The notes beneath the pieces were generated by a model, which worked only from the letters and a program-made list of their open reading frames with translations, did not search any database and was not told the origin of the DNA. 64,000 bases of DNA from Pterois miles (taxonomy: Eukaryota; Chordata; Actinopteri; Perciformes; Scorpaenidae), in assembly GCA_947000775.1 (NCBI GenBank), contig CAMQGK010000638.1, positions 23,018,001 through 23,082,000 on the forward strand. The letters run 5' to 3'. Of the stretch, positions 39,125 to 51,949 are shown piece by piece; positions within the stretch are counted from its first letter, which is position 1; each line of letters opens with the position of its first letter. The position numbers and the translations under genes are program-made.

Positions 39125-39215
39125 CTTTACTGTGCTAATACTTTTTTAATGTAAAGCACATTGAACTTTTTTTCATAATGAAATGTGCTCTATAAATAAA
39201 GCTGCCTTGCCTTTC
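39125..39215 (+). repeat. LINE-like 3' end
   Basis: AATGTGCTCTATAAATAAAG followed by CTGCCTTGCCTT resembles the 3' end of truncated fish LINE copies. There is no upstream coding remnant. Confidence 0.4.
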
Positions 39216-39784
39216 TACTAGGTCTACTTGCGCTGTGTGCAGCATGAAATCATGGTTGCTTATGGCATAATGAAACCAATTATTGACTTATCTTTATCAA
39301 AATAATGTTTGTTTGGCTGCACTGCAAACAGATCTCTGGAAAAATACTTTCCCATACAACAAAACTGAATTATGCATTACATTTTGAGAAAAATGGATTT
39401 TGTCGCAAATTACGTGCATGTTTTTGAATATTTAAAATGGCGTTCGTTTGGAAGTATGCACAGGGAGAAGGTCAGGTTGGTTAGGACTTCCACCCAGGAG
39501 ACTGCTGTTCCTGTCCTGCATGAAACCAAAAGTTCACTGATATTAATTTACTTCTGTTGCTTAATAATGTAACAAACATAGCCATATTAAGCCAAACCGT
39601 GATGTTTCCCTCAAAACATAATTCACAATGCAGTTTAATTGTACAGGAATCATAAGACAGGGTTGAAACAGATACACCAGATGCTTTCTGTAACCCGTAG
39701 TATTAAACCTCATTTATAGTTACTACCAGTAACCAGGACTGAAATCTTAAGGATTTTAAGTACAAAGACACAAGTGGTCTACAT

Positions 39785-40195
39785 CGGGGGTCTCAAACCA
39801 CTGGCCCGGTAGCCACACACACATATTGTTTCCTCATTCTTTTATTTGAAAGTAAGGATTTAATTTTCCAGCAAGGCTGAAAAAGTGGAGCATAAAATTG
39901 GCTTTTTATTTCACTTTCAATTAGCAAGCTGTGCCTAACTGCAGTTTCAAGAAATGACTGTATACAGTGAATGCAACTCGTCTCATCTCAAGGAGAGCCC
40001 CCGTTTTTCAGGAACAGAATATTACTGTAAACATGACTAAACATGCGGAGCAGTCTGACAACTATAGTAGAGAGGAGAGAAAGATGAGATGATCAGATTC
40101 ACAGTACTGAGGTTTTTTTCTTTTCACAGCCTCCCTATAGGAGAGAACAACCTGGCCATTGGAGCCCAGATATTTTTTTGAGTTTGAGACCCCTG
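39785..40195 (+). mobile_element. hAT-type MITE, 411 bp
   Basis: Terminal inverted repeats CGGGGGTCTCAAAC on the left and GTTTGAGACCCCTG on the right. The flanking octamers GTCTACAT (39777-39784) and GCCTACAG (40196-40203) match at six of eight positions, a decayed 8-bp target duplication. It encodes no transposase. Confidence 0.75.
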
Positions 40196-41123
40196 GCCTA
40201 CAGTTTCCTTATATGTGCCTGTATGTGTTAACAAAGATAGAACACCATAACTATAGAGCAGCGTAATGCGTGAAGTGAACAAGGAGAGCTCGTTTTAGAT
40301 GGAATTGCATAGGATAATAGGGAGGGAGTAAAATATGAACGTATAGAGGCCAAGCTGTGTGGCTGGGAATGAGAGTGATTATGAAAGAGCAAGATAGTCC
40401 TTCTGATTGAACTGCCTCTCAAAACTTTATTGACAGCTCCGTCCAGAGAAAGCTGGACTCTGCCAGCTTTGGATGTTTTGACTTTCTTGTCCAGTTGGTG
40501 CTTTGGTGCACAGAAAACAACCTGGCGGTGGGTACAGTAAATAAGCAGCCATATGCACAATGCAACTTTCCGTGAAAGCAGCAGTGCTTTGGTTTGTAGT
40601 TTTGTGCCAATCATCTCTGGATTCTGCCTCTTCTTTGTAGTTCCTGCTGAGGTCTGCACACAGTCAGCACGGCTCATTTTTCTACCTTGCTGCCATTCAT
40701 TCTTGTAGAATATGAGAAACAACTTCCACAGAGAGATAACCCATCACACTGAGGAAGCCTTTGTTTGGCTTGTTCTAAGGCTTATTTCAGTATGTCCTAT
40801 TGGAATAATTTCATATCAGTATGTACCTGTACATTATGATGCACTGTGCTTCCTTCCAGTCAGCCAACAAGTCTAAAAGACAAAATGTCAGTGCAACCAG
40901 TCTCCTAAAAAATTACATTGCCTGACAACTAAACTGCATTCTCAATTACGTTTCACGGGAATTTTCTCCTGGATTATGGACGCAGTTTGCAGTAACAGTT
41001 AACATCATGGTTTGGCCTAAAATTATTACATTTGTTACACTGCGTACGGAAATCGAAATAAGTGAACATTGACTTTTGATTTCACATGGGATGCCATCTC
41101 TTGGGTGAAAGTACTGCGTTTGT

Positions 41124-41173
41124 GAATTTCCCCACTGTGGGACCAATAAAGGAATATCTTATCTTATCTTATC
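41124..41173 (+). mobile_element. LINE 3' tail inserted into family B
   Basis: A 50-bp insertion, GAATTTCCCCACTGTGGGAC through a TTATC-repeat tail, flanked by TTTGT on both sides (41119-41123 and 41174-41178). Taking it out with one TTTGT gives GCGTTTGTTTGACCC, as in uninterrupted family B copies. Confidence 0.75.
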
Positions 41174-42556
41174 TTTGTTTGACCCATCCACCACCCCAAC
41201 CTCCTCTCTACACGGACTTCCACAGACTTCATTACAAACTTATTTGTGATACTTCAAAAACAAACATAATCTATGAGTTCCTGCAGTTTCATCGTATGGG
41301 AACATACTTTTTAGACAGAGGGCTGTCTTCCAAAATGACCCACTTAACTGTATTATTAAAAGTTTTGTTAGGCAATTCAAATTACTTAGTTAGGTTAAGG
41401 GTCAGACTGTGGACGTTTATCGACGATTATCTCTTGGCAGGTGATGGGACAAAAAAATTATGTCTCCATTGTCAAAGTCAGACTCTTTGTACATGTAAAC
41501 ATGCAACCTCCTGTCTAAGAGGTTTTGCTGACAAACATTATTTGCATGAACAAAAGAAATCAGGAAAATTAAACATAAAAGGAGGTGTATAGTGTTTATA
41601 CACCTATTTTTCATCTGCAAATTGGACACATAATGCCCCAAAAATATGAAAAAACTTTTGCTAAATGATTGCTTCCAGGTGTGTCCCTCTCCTTATGGAC
41701 TGAGCAAATAACAGTAGGAGATTATTACCAAAGTGTTCTTCCTGATTTACTGAAGCCATGCAATGTGACAGCATGTTTTGTGGAGAAAATGTCCTCCCTC
41801 TGAAAACTAGGCATAAAAATAGCACAGGTGAGATTTAGAGGAGCTACACTGAAGGTAGGGATGGGAAAATAAATATGGCTATACCTTTATTCTACAGACA
41901 CTTCACAGATCTCAGATCAGTCAGTCAGTTATCTAAAAATAAACTAATGATATAACCCATAGCTAAATATGACACTTGAAAGAATGTATAATGTAATATT
42001 GTATGAATCAAACAGAGAGCACGGAGTTGTGTTCATTGTTACATTGGTTGTTATAAATCACTACAGGATGCAACTGTTGTGCTTTTACATTTATTTCATA
42101 CATTTGACTGCATTTACCTCATTTAGCCTATTCTAGTGAAATATCTATTGTGTGTACACACCAGCTCTCCCTCAGCTCAGCTGATGGACCTGCTGCTTTT
42201 TTTGTTAGGTAAAAGTAGCCCTTTCTATGTATTATGGCCTATTAGTTTTGGATCACTGACAGCAGATCTTTTCTAAAAATTCAACCAGGGTGAAGATTTT
42301 TAGAAATTTTGTTTTCAGTGTTGACATGCAGTTATAGTTATCTCCTTTGAGGCATCACTAATGAGGCAACATAAAAACGATGGCATAAAAACATCCATGA
42401 ATGGCAGCAACTACCTGCTAACTGGACTTTTACATATCTATACATTATGTGTAGTTATTTGTTTTCTTGTTTGAGGAACAGAGGCGTCAGAGTGCACTAC
42501 AGCAGTCACTGCTATTCCACACTCCCACGACACACACCTGCCAGTGGTGTATGTGA

Positions 42557-42565
<9 letters not shown>

Positions 42566-42598
<33 letters not shown>
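42566..42598 (+). repeat. TG dinucleotide microsatellite
   Basis: A pure TG run of about 33 bases with imperfect TG flanks from about 42545. Confidence 0.95.
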
Positions 42599-42601
<3 letters not shown>

Positions 42602-43179
42602 GACCTGCGATAGCGCTTCAATTTTGTTGTTGCATTTTTGTCTGGATGGAGACTTTTTGAAACTGTACTTGTGTGTACAGGAATTTCCTTGAAAACAAAA
42701 TGACATCCCCCACTAAATGAGGATATGAGCTCAGTCTCAGGATCAGTCCGGGAGCTGACTGTGTTATGGTTTGCTGCTTTAGTAAATCAAGAGTTAAAAC
42801 ATGCACATCGCAACCGCAAATTCACAGAGAACTGTAGCCAACGTTTGCACTGACACATCTAGTAACCCTTGTAAATCTGGGCCAGTTCTCTATCCAGAAA
42901 TAACAAACTGTAAACTTTAATGTGACATCCATATCTTGTATTCACCAAACAGCACAAAAAGATAAATATTTCTGGTATGGTTGTACCACACGGAGGCAGT
43001 CGTAAATGTGCTGTAACTCTAAATGGCACCATTAAAAGCAATGGGATACTGAATCCATTAAAAAAAAAAAAAAAGAATAGCCCTTCCAGTAGCTCCTTAA
43101 CTGTAAATAATACTCATTCCCCAGCTGAACTAAAGTGCACGTACATACAACAACTCATGCACACTTGGAGGCAGGTTAC

Positions 43180-43319
43180 CTGGGAGGCCCTGGAACAGGT
43201 GTCCCTCGTCCACGGGTGGCTGACTTGCCCCTCACTGATGGCACCTTGGCATCCTCTGAGCCGCCGTTCAGGTATGTGAGCTCCTGCAGCTGGGCCTGTC
43301 TGATCTCATCATTGTAATC
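43180..43319 (-). CDS. khdrbs3: khdrbs3 exon 5 (inferred number): QUA2 region and start of RG-rich segment
   Basis: The exon begins DYNDEIRQAQLQELTYLNGG, the QUA2 extension that follows the KH domain in STAR proteins, then changes into a low-complexity basic segment (VRGKSATRGRGTPVPGPP). It is 140 bp and ends in phase 2 with AG, which joins the first G of the next exon to make an arginine codon. The acceptor is preceded by CTCTCTGTGTGCAG and the donor is CCCAG followed by GTAACC. The RG dipeptides are potential arginine-methylation sites, as in other family members. The mammalian exon is similar in length, with a more diverged RG part. Confidence 0.95.
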
Positions 43320-44073
43320 CTGCACACAGAGAGACAGCGTGTTCACACACAAACACAGACAGCAATAGACTCGCTTTCAATTACACAGTATTAAATTCCC
43401 TCCTTTATCTCCAGGGCTACAGCCCCGGGAATATCTAATTAATGTACTTTACAGTACTGTGGTGACCGCTGCTTCTGAGGCAGCAAAACATTTTAGATCT
43501 GCTGCTGATAAATCATTGGGACCCAATTTGGCTTTATCTTCTCACACAGTTGTTTTGTGGCACTAAATTAAAACACATAGCATGGAAATATAATCCTAAA
43601 ACGATGGAAATGATTGTCATGTGTCTGCTTTCTCAATAAATATGATTTATGGCATCGGGGGAAGGGGTAAGATGGAGCGGGGTGGAGGAGGGGGTCTGCT
43701 GATAATTAATGGTGAGATGTAAATCATCACAGCTCTGAGCATTGGAGAAATCATCCATAATGAATGGAGGGAGAGTAAATAAGCTCCATGCTGCATGCAG
43801 CTGCCAAGGAGAGTTTGGCCCGTGCAGAGATCCCCTCCTGTGCTCTTTTATTCCTGTTGTACCCACGACTTCCCACTCAGGATCACACACACCATCAGAC
43901 GCTTTAAGACTCCGTTGGCCCTGACAGGATTACAGCACAAGTAACGGACAAAGAGTGTGAGCGGGATGTCTCTGTTGTTCCTCCCTTCGCTGTGTGCACA
44001 GGCTGAAAACGTGTCGCACAAAAAGCAGCTGAAAGGAGAAGGTTTGTTTATGTGTGGAGAGAAGGGAACATAC
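43320..44073 (-). other. khdrbs3: khdrbs3 intron 4
   Basis: This 754-bp intron is the only short one. I see no recognisable repeat in it. Its ends are GTATGT at the donor side and TGTGTGCAG at the acceptor side. Confidence 0.9.
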
Positions 44074-44220
44074 CGGTATGAGAAACTTCTTGATCTCCTC
44101 CAGAGCGTGACCCATCCTGGCGTAGGCCTCAGCTGGCGGGGCGAACACCTCGATGAGGACGTGCAGGTCTTCGTTCAGGTGGTGATATTTGGCCTCGCCA
44201 CTCTGCCGTAGCTCTTCTTC
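44074..44220 (-). CDS. khdrbs3: khdrbs3 exon 4 (inferred number): rest of KH domain
   Basis: This 147-bp, phase 0/0 exon encodes 49 residues, beginning EEELRQSGEAKYHH and ending GHALEEIKKFLIP. It supplies the central beta strand (DLHVLIEVFAPP) and the C-terminal helix of the extended STAR-type KH domain, which also forms part of the dimer surface in this family. The acceptor lies after a long pyrimidine run ending ACCATCAG and the donor is CCG followed by GTATGT. The match to vertebrate KHDRBS3 is close; the KYHHLNED stretch shows the usual small differences. A 754-bp intron separates it from the next exon, by far the shortest intron in the window. Confidence 0.96.
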
Positions 44221-44869
44221 CTGATGGTAGAAAAAGAAAAAGAGATCAGTTTCATATCATATATCCTGTCGAGGGAATGAGTTAGCTGTCGCAGTCAGCA
44301 ACGTTTATCTTGTTTTTTTTCTCTATTTCGGCAAGGATTTACTGCAGGGAGTTTTCCCATAACTTTTACATAATGAGGTTTGATGCTGAAGAGTTGCAAA
44401 AAGACAGACAGGAAATATTTATGTGGGTTCCTGGAAAGTTATATGTTTGCAAACAGGCAATCCTGCAATCCTTTCTACTGCGGCTGTCACATTTAACCGA
44501 TTGCTTTTGTCCTCACACAGCTGCCTGTCCTCATAACAAATGTACACATAAAGTACGCTCTCTGTGTGCACTTGATCACTTTATGTCATCTATGTGACAA
44601 AAAGAGTACCCATCTGAAAAAAAAATCCTTCATGTTGTCAAAGATGTTTATATTAGTAGTATCTAGAGTTCAGTAAAATATTGAGGAGTTCTTTGTCATT
44701 TGCTTCAGAAACCCAAAATAATTTGGTCCATTATCTGTTTTGATGTAACGTGATGTTGCAACAAATGACTTCTGCAAATGACTTATTCAATTATCTACAA
44801 CAGTAAAAAAACAGGAATCTTTATGACCACAGCCATCACCACACTAGTGTTGGCCGGTACATGTGTATC

Positions 44870-45805
44870 GGTTCCATCCAGTAAACCAAGGTTCGAAATT
44901 AACTGTGGCCCGATGGCACATAGACAGAAAAACTTATTCTGTGGCCACCAAGTTGTAGCTGGTCTCTCTCCAGAATGAGACTGTGTGTCTCGATGAGATT
45001 TCGGCATCTTTGTCCTACCCATGAACTGTATACTGAATGTGATGCAAGCAAGTATCAGCGAAAAAACAGTTTGACTGCACTGTGTCCTAGCCGGCCGCAT
45101 GGTGAGCACTGCAATGGACAGACTCATTTGTGAAGTGAAAATGAGGCCATTAATGCTTTCTAGTCACTGACACCTTAATGTTTGCTGTTAGCTGTTAGCA
45201 GCCAGTGGATGGCACAGTCCTGCTTGGCAAAATAATCTGTTAACAGCTAACGTTAACAGAGGTTCCACTGACTCACTATGAGGCGTTCAAGCTATATTCA
45301 GTAAAAATTAGTGAGCAAAGGTAAAAACTATAACATTATCGTGATGTGAACTTGAAAAAAATCCAGTTGTTGGAGATGTTTGCACAGCAAAATAAAATAG
45401 ATATCAGAAAGGGAATTATGAGCTGTTCCGCTTCCTAACACTAGATCACAAAAGTAATGTCAACCAAATCAAAGCAAATATTTAAATAAAAATACAATCT
45501 TTTATGTCTTAATCCTTTGTGTGTTTTTATGTAAAAAAGACTATAACTTTTGCAGTGTGTGCAATAAGAGACTGTGAGAGAACAAAGAACTTTCAATTTA
45601 AATAAATAATTACAGATTTTCATAGTGTTAATGTCGCAGTTAAGAGAGGCTGTGTTCAGTTGTGTTAAATTGCCTTTAAATTGACTTCTCTGTATTGTTT
45701 TTTATTGCATTGTAAGCCACCAAAAATGCACTTTGGGCACCAGTTTTAGGGGCTTGGTGGCCTATGGGGCCAGTGCTTAAAAATATTACTGTCTACCCCT
45801 GGCTC
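44870..45805 (+). repeat. Possible decayed inverted-repeat element
   Basis: The left end CAAGGTTCGAAATTAACTG, then a GGCCCGATGGC stretch, and the right end GGGGCCAGTGCTTAAAA, then TACCCCTGG, recall a teleost element with such termini. The inverse match is weak. Confidence 0.3.
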
Positions 45806-47624
45806 AAGGGCATGCTCAAGAAAAAGTCAGTTTGAAAAGTTGTTACATCCTCTGGGGACATGTCTGTAAAAAAGTTTCATGACAACCCATCCAACAGTTG
45901 CTAAGTTATTTCTGTCTGGACCAGAGTGGTGAACTGACTGAGCAACATGGAGCCACACTGCTGGTATGGTAGAAAAAAAAATTAGACAGAAGGCGTCCAT
46001 ATTTCAAAATACTGTCTTGATCATGGTTGATTGTAAGATCAGCTTGTCAGGTCAGACATGTTGTGGCCAGCACTGCCTATAAAGTCTGAACTGCGGCACC
46101 AGACTTGTGTTTCATATGGCATCCTTAGTTTCGTGCATTCCACTCACCAACACAAATTCAGTAGTATCTCTCTTCGGAGTAAATATCAAGGTATTCAGTG
46201 GCTGACAACTATTAATTATTAATTAACTACCAACATCAATCCAGGCACCTGTTACCACTATTTCTACACCAACATCTAGATAGTCACATATTTTTAATGC
46301 TAAACAGATGTACATGCTAAAAGAGCATATTTGCTGTATACTCCATTCACTAAATGTAGAGCAGATGTAACTCTCCACTCCACTTCAGACTGCAGAAGCA
46401 CAGTTCATTTAGACTGCAACAGAAAAATATACCATGTAAACAGTGAGAGGTTGCACAGGCCATTCAGACCCGACAGAAGCAGGCCAGTATAATGTTATTG
46501 ATGGCGAGAAATAGGACAGCAAAACCCCCAAATGTCTCCCAACACATTACACAAAGGAAACAACAGGTTTGGCGTCCCAGTTTCTCCTTTTCAGCAAAAA
46601 AGAAAAAAGTCTTCTCCGGGGCCTTTCCAATGGCGGCAACTTCCTCTTCCCCTTCTCCCACTCCAGCGCCATGCAAGCCAGTGTCTCTGATGTCACCTAA
46701 TTATAAATAACCTTCTTTTAAGAGTGCCTGTGGTATGTTAATGATATGTTAATTCCCCCAATAAATCTGTGCTTTACGAGCAGAGGGCTCCTTTGCGCAC
46801 AGCGCCAGCGCTGCCGGAGCTGCCGGAGCTGCCGGTGTCGAGCTAGGAGTGTAAGCAGGGTGTTAGAAAGATACGACTGCTTGCAGATGTGTCTCTCCTT
46901 TTTCTTTCATTTGTTCCTTGCTATATTTGCAAAAAAAAGATATGAAAAACAATCATTATCATGTGCTTTAACTATCATCCACCAAAAACAAAAACAGACA
47001 ACCCAGTCTAATGTCAGCATGTGATATCTGAGGACTGTTTTCTTTAAAAGTATTCGTTCTTTTACTTCATCTTCCCATCTATACAGTGTCTATATAGTCA
47101 ATGTTATACTCGCATTTGGTTTGAAACCAATCTGTATGTGTGCACACATCATTTGCATATGATATTGTAGATATAATAGCAGGTTTCATACATGGAGACC
47201 CCTCCCCCGTGCAGCGCTGATAAGAAGCATCAGTGATCCAGCAGTCCTATAGCAGCTAAGCAGCCCAAGGCGGGAGATTACAGCTGTCTGTTTCTCATAT
47301 CTACTGGCAGCATCGTCATCCTGTTTACTTTTTTTCTCTGTAAATCTACTTATGAAAAGCCGTTCACCCTGGAAACTGAAGGTCACAACGCTCTGGACGC
47401 AGGCGCTCCTGCAGACGGAGCTTAGACGTAAAGAATAACATCAAGCTTGGAGCATTCACATTCAAATGAAATTAAGGACAGATCTGGAAATAGGGTCAAA
47501 TTCTATTGTTCTGTGATATGAATACAGCTACATCAGCCTTGTACATCCACATTTCTGACATATATACATAGAGTATACAGTATATGTTCTGAAGAAATCT
47601 ATCCACTAGCTTGTCCTAAGAGAC

Positions 47625-47835
47625 GCTGTACTGCATCTGCCCTTTACTGGCCTCCTTTCACTGGTTACCAATAATGTATAGAATTGATTTAAAGATTCTT
47701 TGACTGAATGGACTGGGACCACTTTATGTGTCAACTCTCCTCAGCTCTGCTATTCCACCTCTAGACCCCTCGGATCTACTGACCAATCACTGCTCTTCTT
47801 ACAATGGCCTGTTGAAGCCAAAAGGTGATCGAGCC
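47625..47835 (+). pseudogene. LINE reverse-transcriptase remnant
   Basis: Read on the plus strand, CTGGTTACCAATAATGTATA, then GACTGGGACCACTTTATGTG and GATCTACTGACCAATCACTG, line up with the C-terminal coding end of fish LINE ORF2 (an LHWLPV...YRI...FKIL-like sequence). Several stop codons and frame changes are present, so it is dead. It abuts family C at about 47915. Confidence 0.5.
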
Positions 47836-47914
47836 ATTGATGCCTACACATCTACTTACATGGTTATCCAAATAAACCACACGTGCATCACATGCTATGT
47901 ATCACAACAGACTG

Positions 47915-48725
47915 TATATAGGAAGTGGATGTAAAATAACATTGGTTTGTGGTCTGCCATTTTGATGCCTCGAGTTCGGCATTTTGGCCGTCGCCATATT
48001 GGTGTTTTCCAACCAGAAGTGATACGAGAGGGTGGAGCCATAGAACGTATATCGCCAATAAGTGAAAGTCAATTATCTAATAAACCAACTATTGCAACAT
48101 CAGTGCCCAGCAGCAGTGCCACGCTTCCACTATTTTGGACTGACAGCGACAACCATAAGCCAATAAAATGTCTGCCTAAAAAAGTGCCGTGCAAAATTAA
48201 AACTAAATTAGTCATATTCCATTGTAGTATTATACTGACATGTGTATCTAATCAAAAATGGTGGCAGCGGCTGCCAACAAACAAAAAAACCCTTAGAGTT
48301 TCATCCCTGTGCTTCTATACTGTTGAGCAACTATACGGTGGAGCCAAATACAACCAAATACAACCCACTGGACAACAGACCAGACAATGCTGTGTTAGCA
48401 AGCTGTCAATCACAAGGTAGCCATGCCCTACAGCATCCCCTACTTTATGTTCGATTTGACTCTAAATGGGACCATAATTAACTAAATGAACATCATGCTG
48501 TATTGAAGAAGACTTGAATCTAGCAATTGATACCATAAACTCATGTTTACAATATTTACTGATGTAATAAATCAAGTGAGAAGTAGGCTCATTTTCTCAT
48601 TGACTTCTATGTAATCTAGTGTCTTTTTGCAAAAGAAGAGTCACCCCCTGCTGGCTGTTAGAAAGAAATGCAAGTTTAAGGCACATGAGGATTGGTTTCA
48701 CCTTTCAGAACCAGAGGTTGCTGCC
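47915..48725 (+). repeat. Family C repeat copy
   Basis: GGCATTTTGGCCGTCGCCAT, then GGTAGCCATGCCCTACAGCA, then GACCATAATTAACTAAATGA and CACCCCCTGCTGGCTGTTAG. The middle contains sequence absent from the 50.3-kb copy. Same orientation as the other two. Confidence 0.7.
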
Positions 48726-50324
48726 TCTGTACCACAAGATAGCACACAGGAAGTCATAAAACCCTACATAACCTACTGTACAAGACTGTGGCAAATCTAT
48801 CTATCTATAACACCTTCAGGGAAGACAAAAATAAAATCCAGAGAGAAAAGAAAAAGAGGACTCCCCCACTAAGAATGCTTGAGTTTGCAAAAGGTGAAGG
48901 GATAGAGCAATGAAAAGATTAAGACATTGGCAATGACAAAAGGATAAAACAAAAAAGGCTAAAAAAACAATAGACTGAACCGCTACTGTACAGTCAGCAG
49001 CATTGGGTCGTATGACGATGGTAATAGATTGACTTAGTAAGCCTGTAAACTGGTAGGTACAATAAAATGTGTAATTTCCTGCTAAGCACAGTCACCCTGA
49101 ACTTCATCTCCCATAATTTATAGGCATTTTAATGTAATTTAAATCATATCATTCCTTGATCTTCACATGATAATGGGCAGTACAGTACTTACACATACAG
49201 AACAGTACTTTGAGACAATGAAGGCATTTCAGCTTGCAATTAAGCCTGATGCAGGACTTTGCAAAAGTGAAACAAAGCGACTGTTTTGTCTATCAGGAAA
49301 ATGGAAGCATTAGAACAAGTCCCAGGGAGGGAAATGGATGAGTTAATCACAGCGCTAACGAGAAGGGGGCGCGGAAACACGGATGCCTTTACATCATCCT
49401 TCTCTGACAGCGACAGGACAACCGAGGTGCCAAAACCAGGCGGGGAGACTCTTGACTCCGACAGCTCGGTGCCTTTCAACCTCTCTGCCCTCCCATTCAT
49501 GTCAACACAAGATCAAGGTCCTGCAGCAGCAAGTATCTGAGCAATTATCCCTGCCCTTTGCCGCCATACCTAAAAGCTTTAAAGACAACGTACCAATGCA
49601 ATTACATGCCCATCTAATGTCATCTGTAGGTTGAAAACTGAACATTATTTCCTTCTCTGTCAGTCAGATGCACCCCAGGAGTACAATACAGTATGCATTT
49701 TAGCGACATAAATAGAAACATGTCCTTCAAGGCAGTGCCTCACATGGTGCCTCCATAATGGCAAGACAGCTTTGTTTCAACTTGACTTGAAAAAGTCTTT
49801 TTGCTCTGCAGTGGACTAGCTCTGTGACTTACACAAGGAATTTCAAGTGGTGAAAACCCTGATGACACATGCTGCGCAGCTGAAAACAAAGAGTCAGCAA
49901 CCAGCTGAAGATAAAGTAGTAGTTTTGTAGCAAAGGTGTATCCCTCTTCCTCCCCTTAAAAAAGAGGAAGCGGCGCCACGACGGAGCGTCCCCGACAGAA
50001 AGCTGTCAGTCATAAATCCCGCGGTGGGTTTGTGCAGACGTTTAAGAGCTGCCGAGGTCAGCACATCTCCATGACAGATCTTTTCTTCAGGTGCTCCAGA
50101 GGAGTCGGCCATCAAAGGCTATTGATCACAGTAATCAAAAGGAATGTGCTGTATGATAGCAAGAATCATCGCCATCAACAAATCACCTCTGACAAACAGA
50201 GGGAAAGATGCACAGCAGCCAAGTGAAGCTGATTTATTCTCTGTTAACCAGTCCAGTCTGAAATCAATTCTGCTGCTAAAGAGACATTTATAGCCACTCT
50301 TTATGTACTGACCGTGCAGGTCTA

Positions 50325-50870
50325 TAAGAAGTGGAAGTAGCCACCATCATGTCACTTATTGTTTTGTGGGCTGCCACTCTGTGGCCTTGAGTTTTCGGCC
50401 ATCGCCATCTTGCTTTTTGCAACGAGAAGTGACACAAGAGGGTGACAATAAGTGCAATCGAATGCTAAATAAGACATTTTTAGGTGACCAAAATGTTAAC
50501 TTTAACTTTCATGAAGTGAAAACACACCATGAAAGGGTTAAAGATGAAATCATGGACAACTCCCAGACCGGAAATAGGTGTGGTAGAGACCTGTCAATCA
50601 CAGGTAGCCACGCCCTAAAGCATCCCCTGCTTTATGGTCTATTTGACTCTAAATAGGACCATAATTTACTAAATGAATATCATGCTTGAAGAAGATGTGA
50701 AACTAGTGATTGAGACCATAAACTCATGTTTACAATGTTTACCGAGGTAATAAATCCAGTGAGAAGTAGGCTCATTTCCCCATAGACTTCTATACAATCA
50801 GACAACGGCCAGAGGATTCGCCCCCTGCTGGATATTAGCTAGAATGCAAGTTTAACACACTCCAGCATTG
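50325..50870 (+). repeat. Family C repeat copy, most complete middle
   Basis: CGGCCATCGCCATCTTGCTT, then CATGAAAGGGTTAAAGATGA, then TCACAGGTAGCCACGCCCTA, then GAGAAGTAGGCTCATTTCCC. It shares both ends with the 38.5- and 48-kb copies. Confidence 0.7.
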
Positions 50871-51949
50871 TACCAGCATGTACCACTTCATTTTTCATAC
50901 CTGGAGTTATCATGATGATGGATGACTGAAGTCGTTAAACTGGATTGTGTTTGAAAGTTAAAGTTTCAGTCTTTTCATAAAATTCAACCTTTTTTTTACC
51001 GTGAAGTTTCCATTTATGCTCAAATCATTGATGATGTATGTTTATTATCTAGTGATGGTGCTTAAATGACAATAAAACCATATATGTAGATATAGTGTTG
51101 TCCTGTGTGCAGGCTGTCACTCTGTATTTGTTTTGATATGAGAGAGCAGGCTTTGAAATATGTCAGGCGTGTTTGGTGATCCTCAAGATCATTCACATTT
51201 CCATAAACTTTTGAAATGTGTTTTCAAGTTGAAGCTGTTTTTCAAAACTGTGTTACTCCTGAGCTGCCAATCAAATGTAGTCTTGAGTTCCTGGGGTGAC
51301 CTGCTCACATCTGATTTAAAATAAGACAAACAGAACTAAGATTAAAGTGAAGAAACAAACCCTTAAAATGATCATTATTTGCCCTGTATGATAATATTTT
51401 TAAGAGTAAGTAAGTTCAGACTTAAAGGTTCTGTGACAGTTTGATTTCTAGTTATCTTAAACATATCAAGTACAGGACAAACTGGCTGCTCAACAAGATT
51501 GTTTATGAAAATTACATTAAAAAATCCAATTATGTTGATGTTCTTTTTGTATTATGTTGAAAACATAAATGTTAGAGCTGAAAAATGATTTGATTATTTT
51601 ATTTGTCAATAATTTTGATGATCAATTAATAATTCAAGCTACTTTTTAAGTAAAAATGATTTTAAAAAAAAATACCAGTTCTTGCCTCCAATATCTCAAC
51701 ATTTTCTTGATACAATCATTTTCCATGACGCATAACTGGATGCATTTTGGTTTTAGACTGTTGATCCAGCAAAACAAGACATTTTATGGGCATTTTTCAT
51801 TTGCTGATATTTTATTGACAAAACAATTATTTATTTATTTATTAAATAAAAGGGGAAATTAACCTAATTCATTTTTTAACTGTTTTCATGATTCATAAAT
51901 GAAGAAGCTCATATTTGATGAGGCTTCATTACTGCCTAAACTTTAAAGC

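Larger units (their letters stand above)
39480..41230. repeat. Probable long family B element with nested insertions
   Basis: The plus arm at the left (CACCCAGGAGACTGCTGTTC near 39491) faces a minus arm at the right (CATCATGGTTTGGCCTAAAA near 41004 and CTCTTGGGTGAAAGTACTG near 41097). The span contains a hAT-type MITE (39785-40195) and a LINE tail (41124-41173). Whether both arms belong to one insertion is inference. Confidence 0.45.
36171..43179 (-). other. khdrbs3: khdrbs3 intron 5
   Basis: The 7.0-kb intron carries a family C repeat (38455-38840), a LINE-like 3' end near 39200, a probable long family B element (about 39480-41230) with a hAT-type MITE and a LINE tail inside it, and a TG microsatellite. 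About 36200-38400 and 41600-42540 look like unique intron without recognisable coding content. Confidence 0.85.

Noticed and set aside
40228..40722. 164-residue open frame on the minus strand
   Set aside because: No domain is recognised, the composition is not protein-like after the middle, and it lies within intron 5 without plausible splice or promoter context. Chance is the simplest explanation.
41086..41592. 168-residue open frame on the plus strand
   Set aside because: It starts in a family B arm and crosses the inserted LINE tail, so it is assembled from unrelated repeat pieces.
43957..44211. 84-residue plus-strand frame
   Set aside because: It is the antisense shadow of the KH-domain exon at 44074-44220.
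49240..49540. Overlapping frames on both strands in a GC-richer patch, suspected exon
   Set aside because: The peptide matches nothing I know, no splice sites frame it convincingly, and both strands are equally open.
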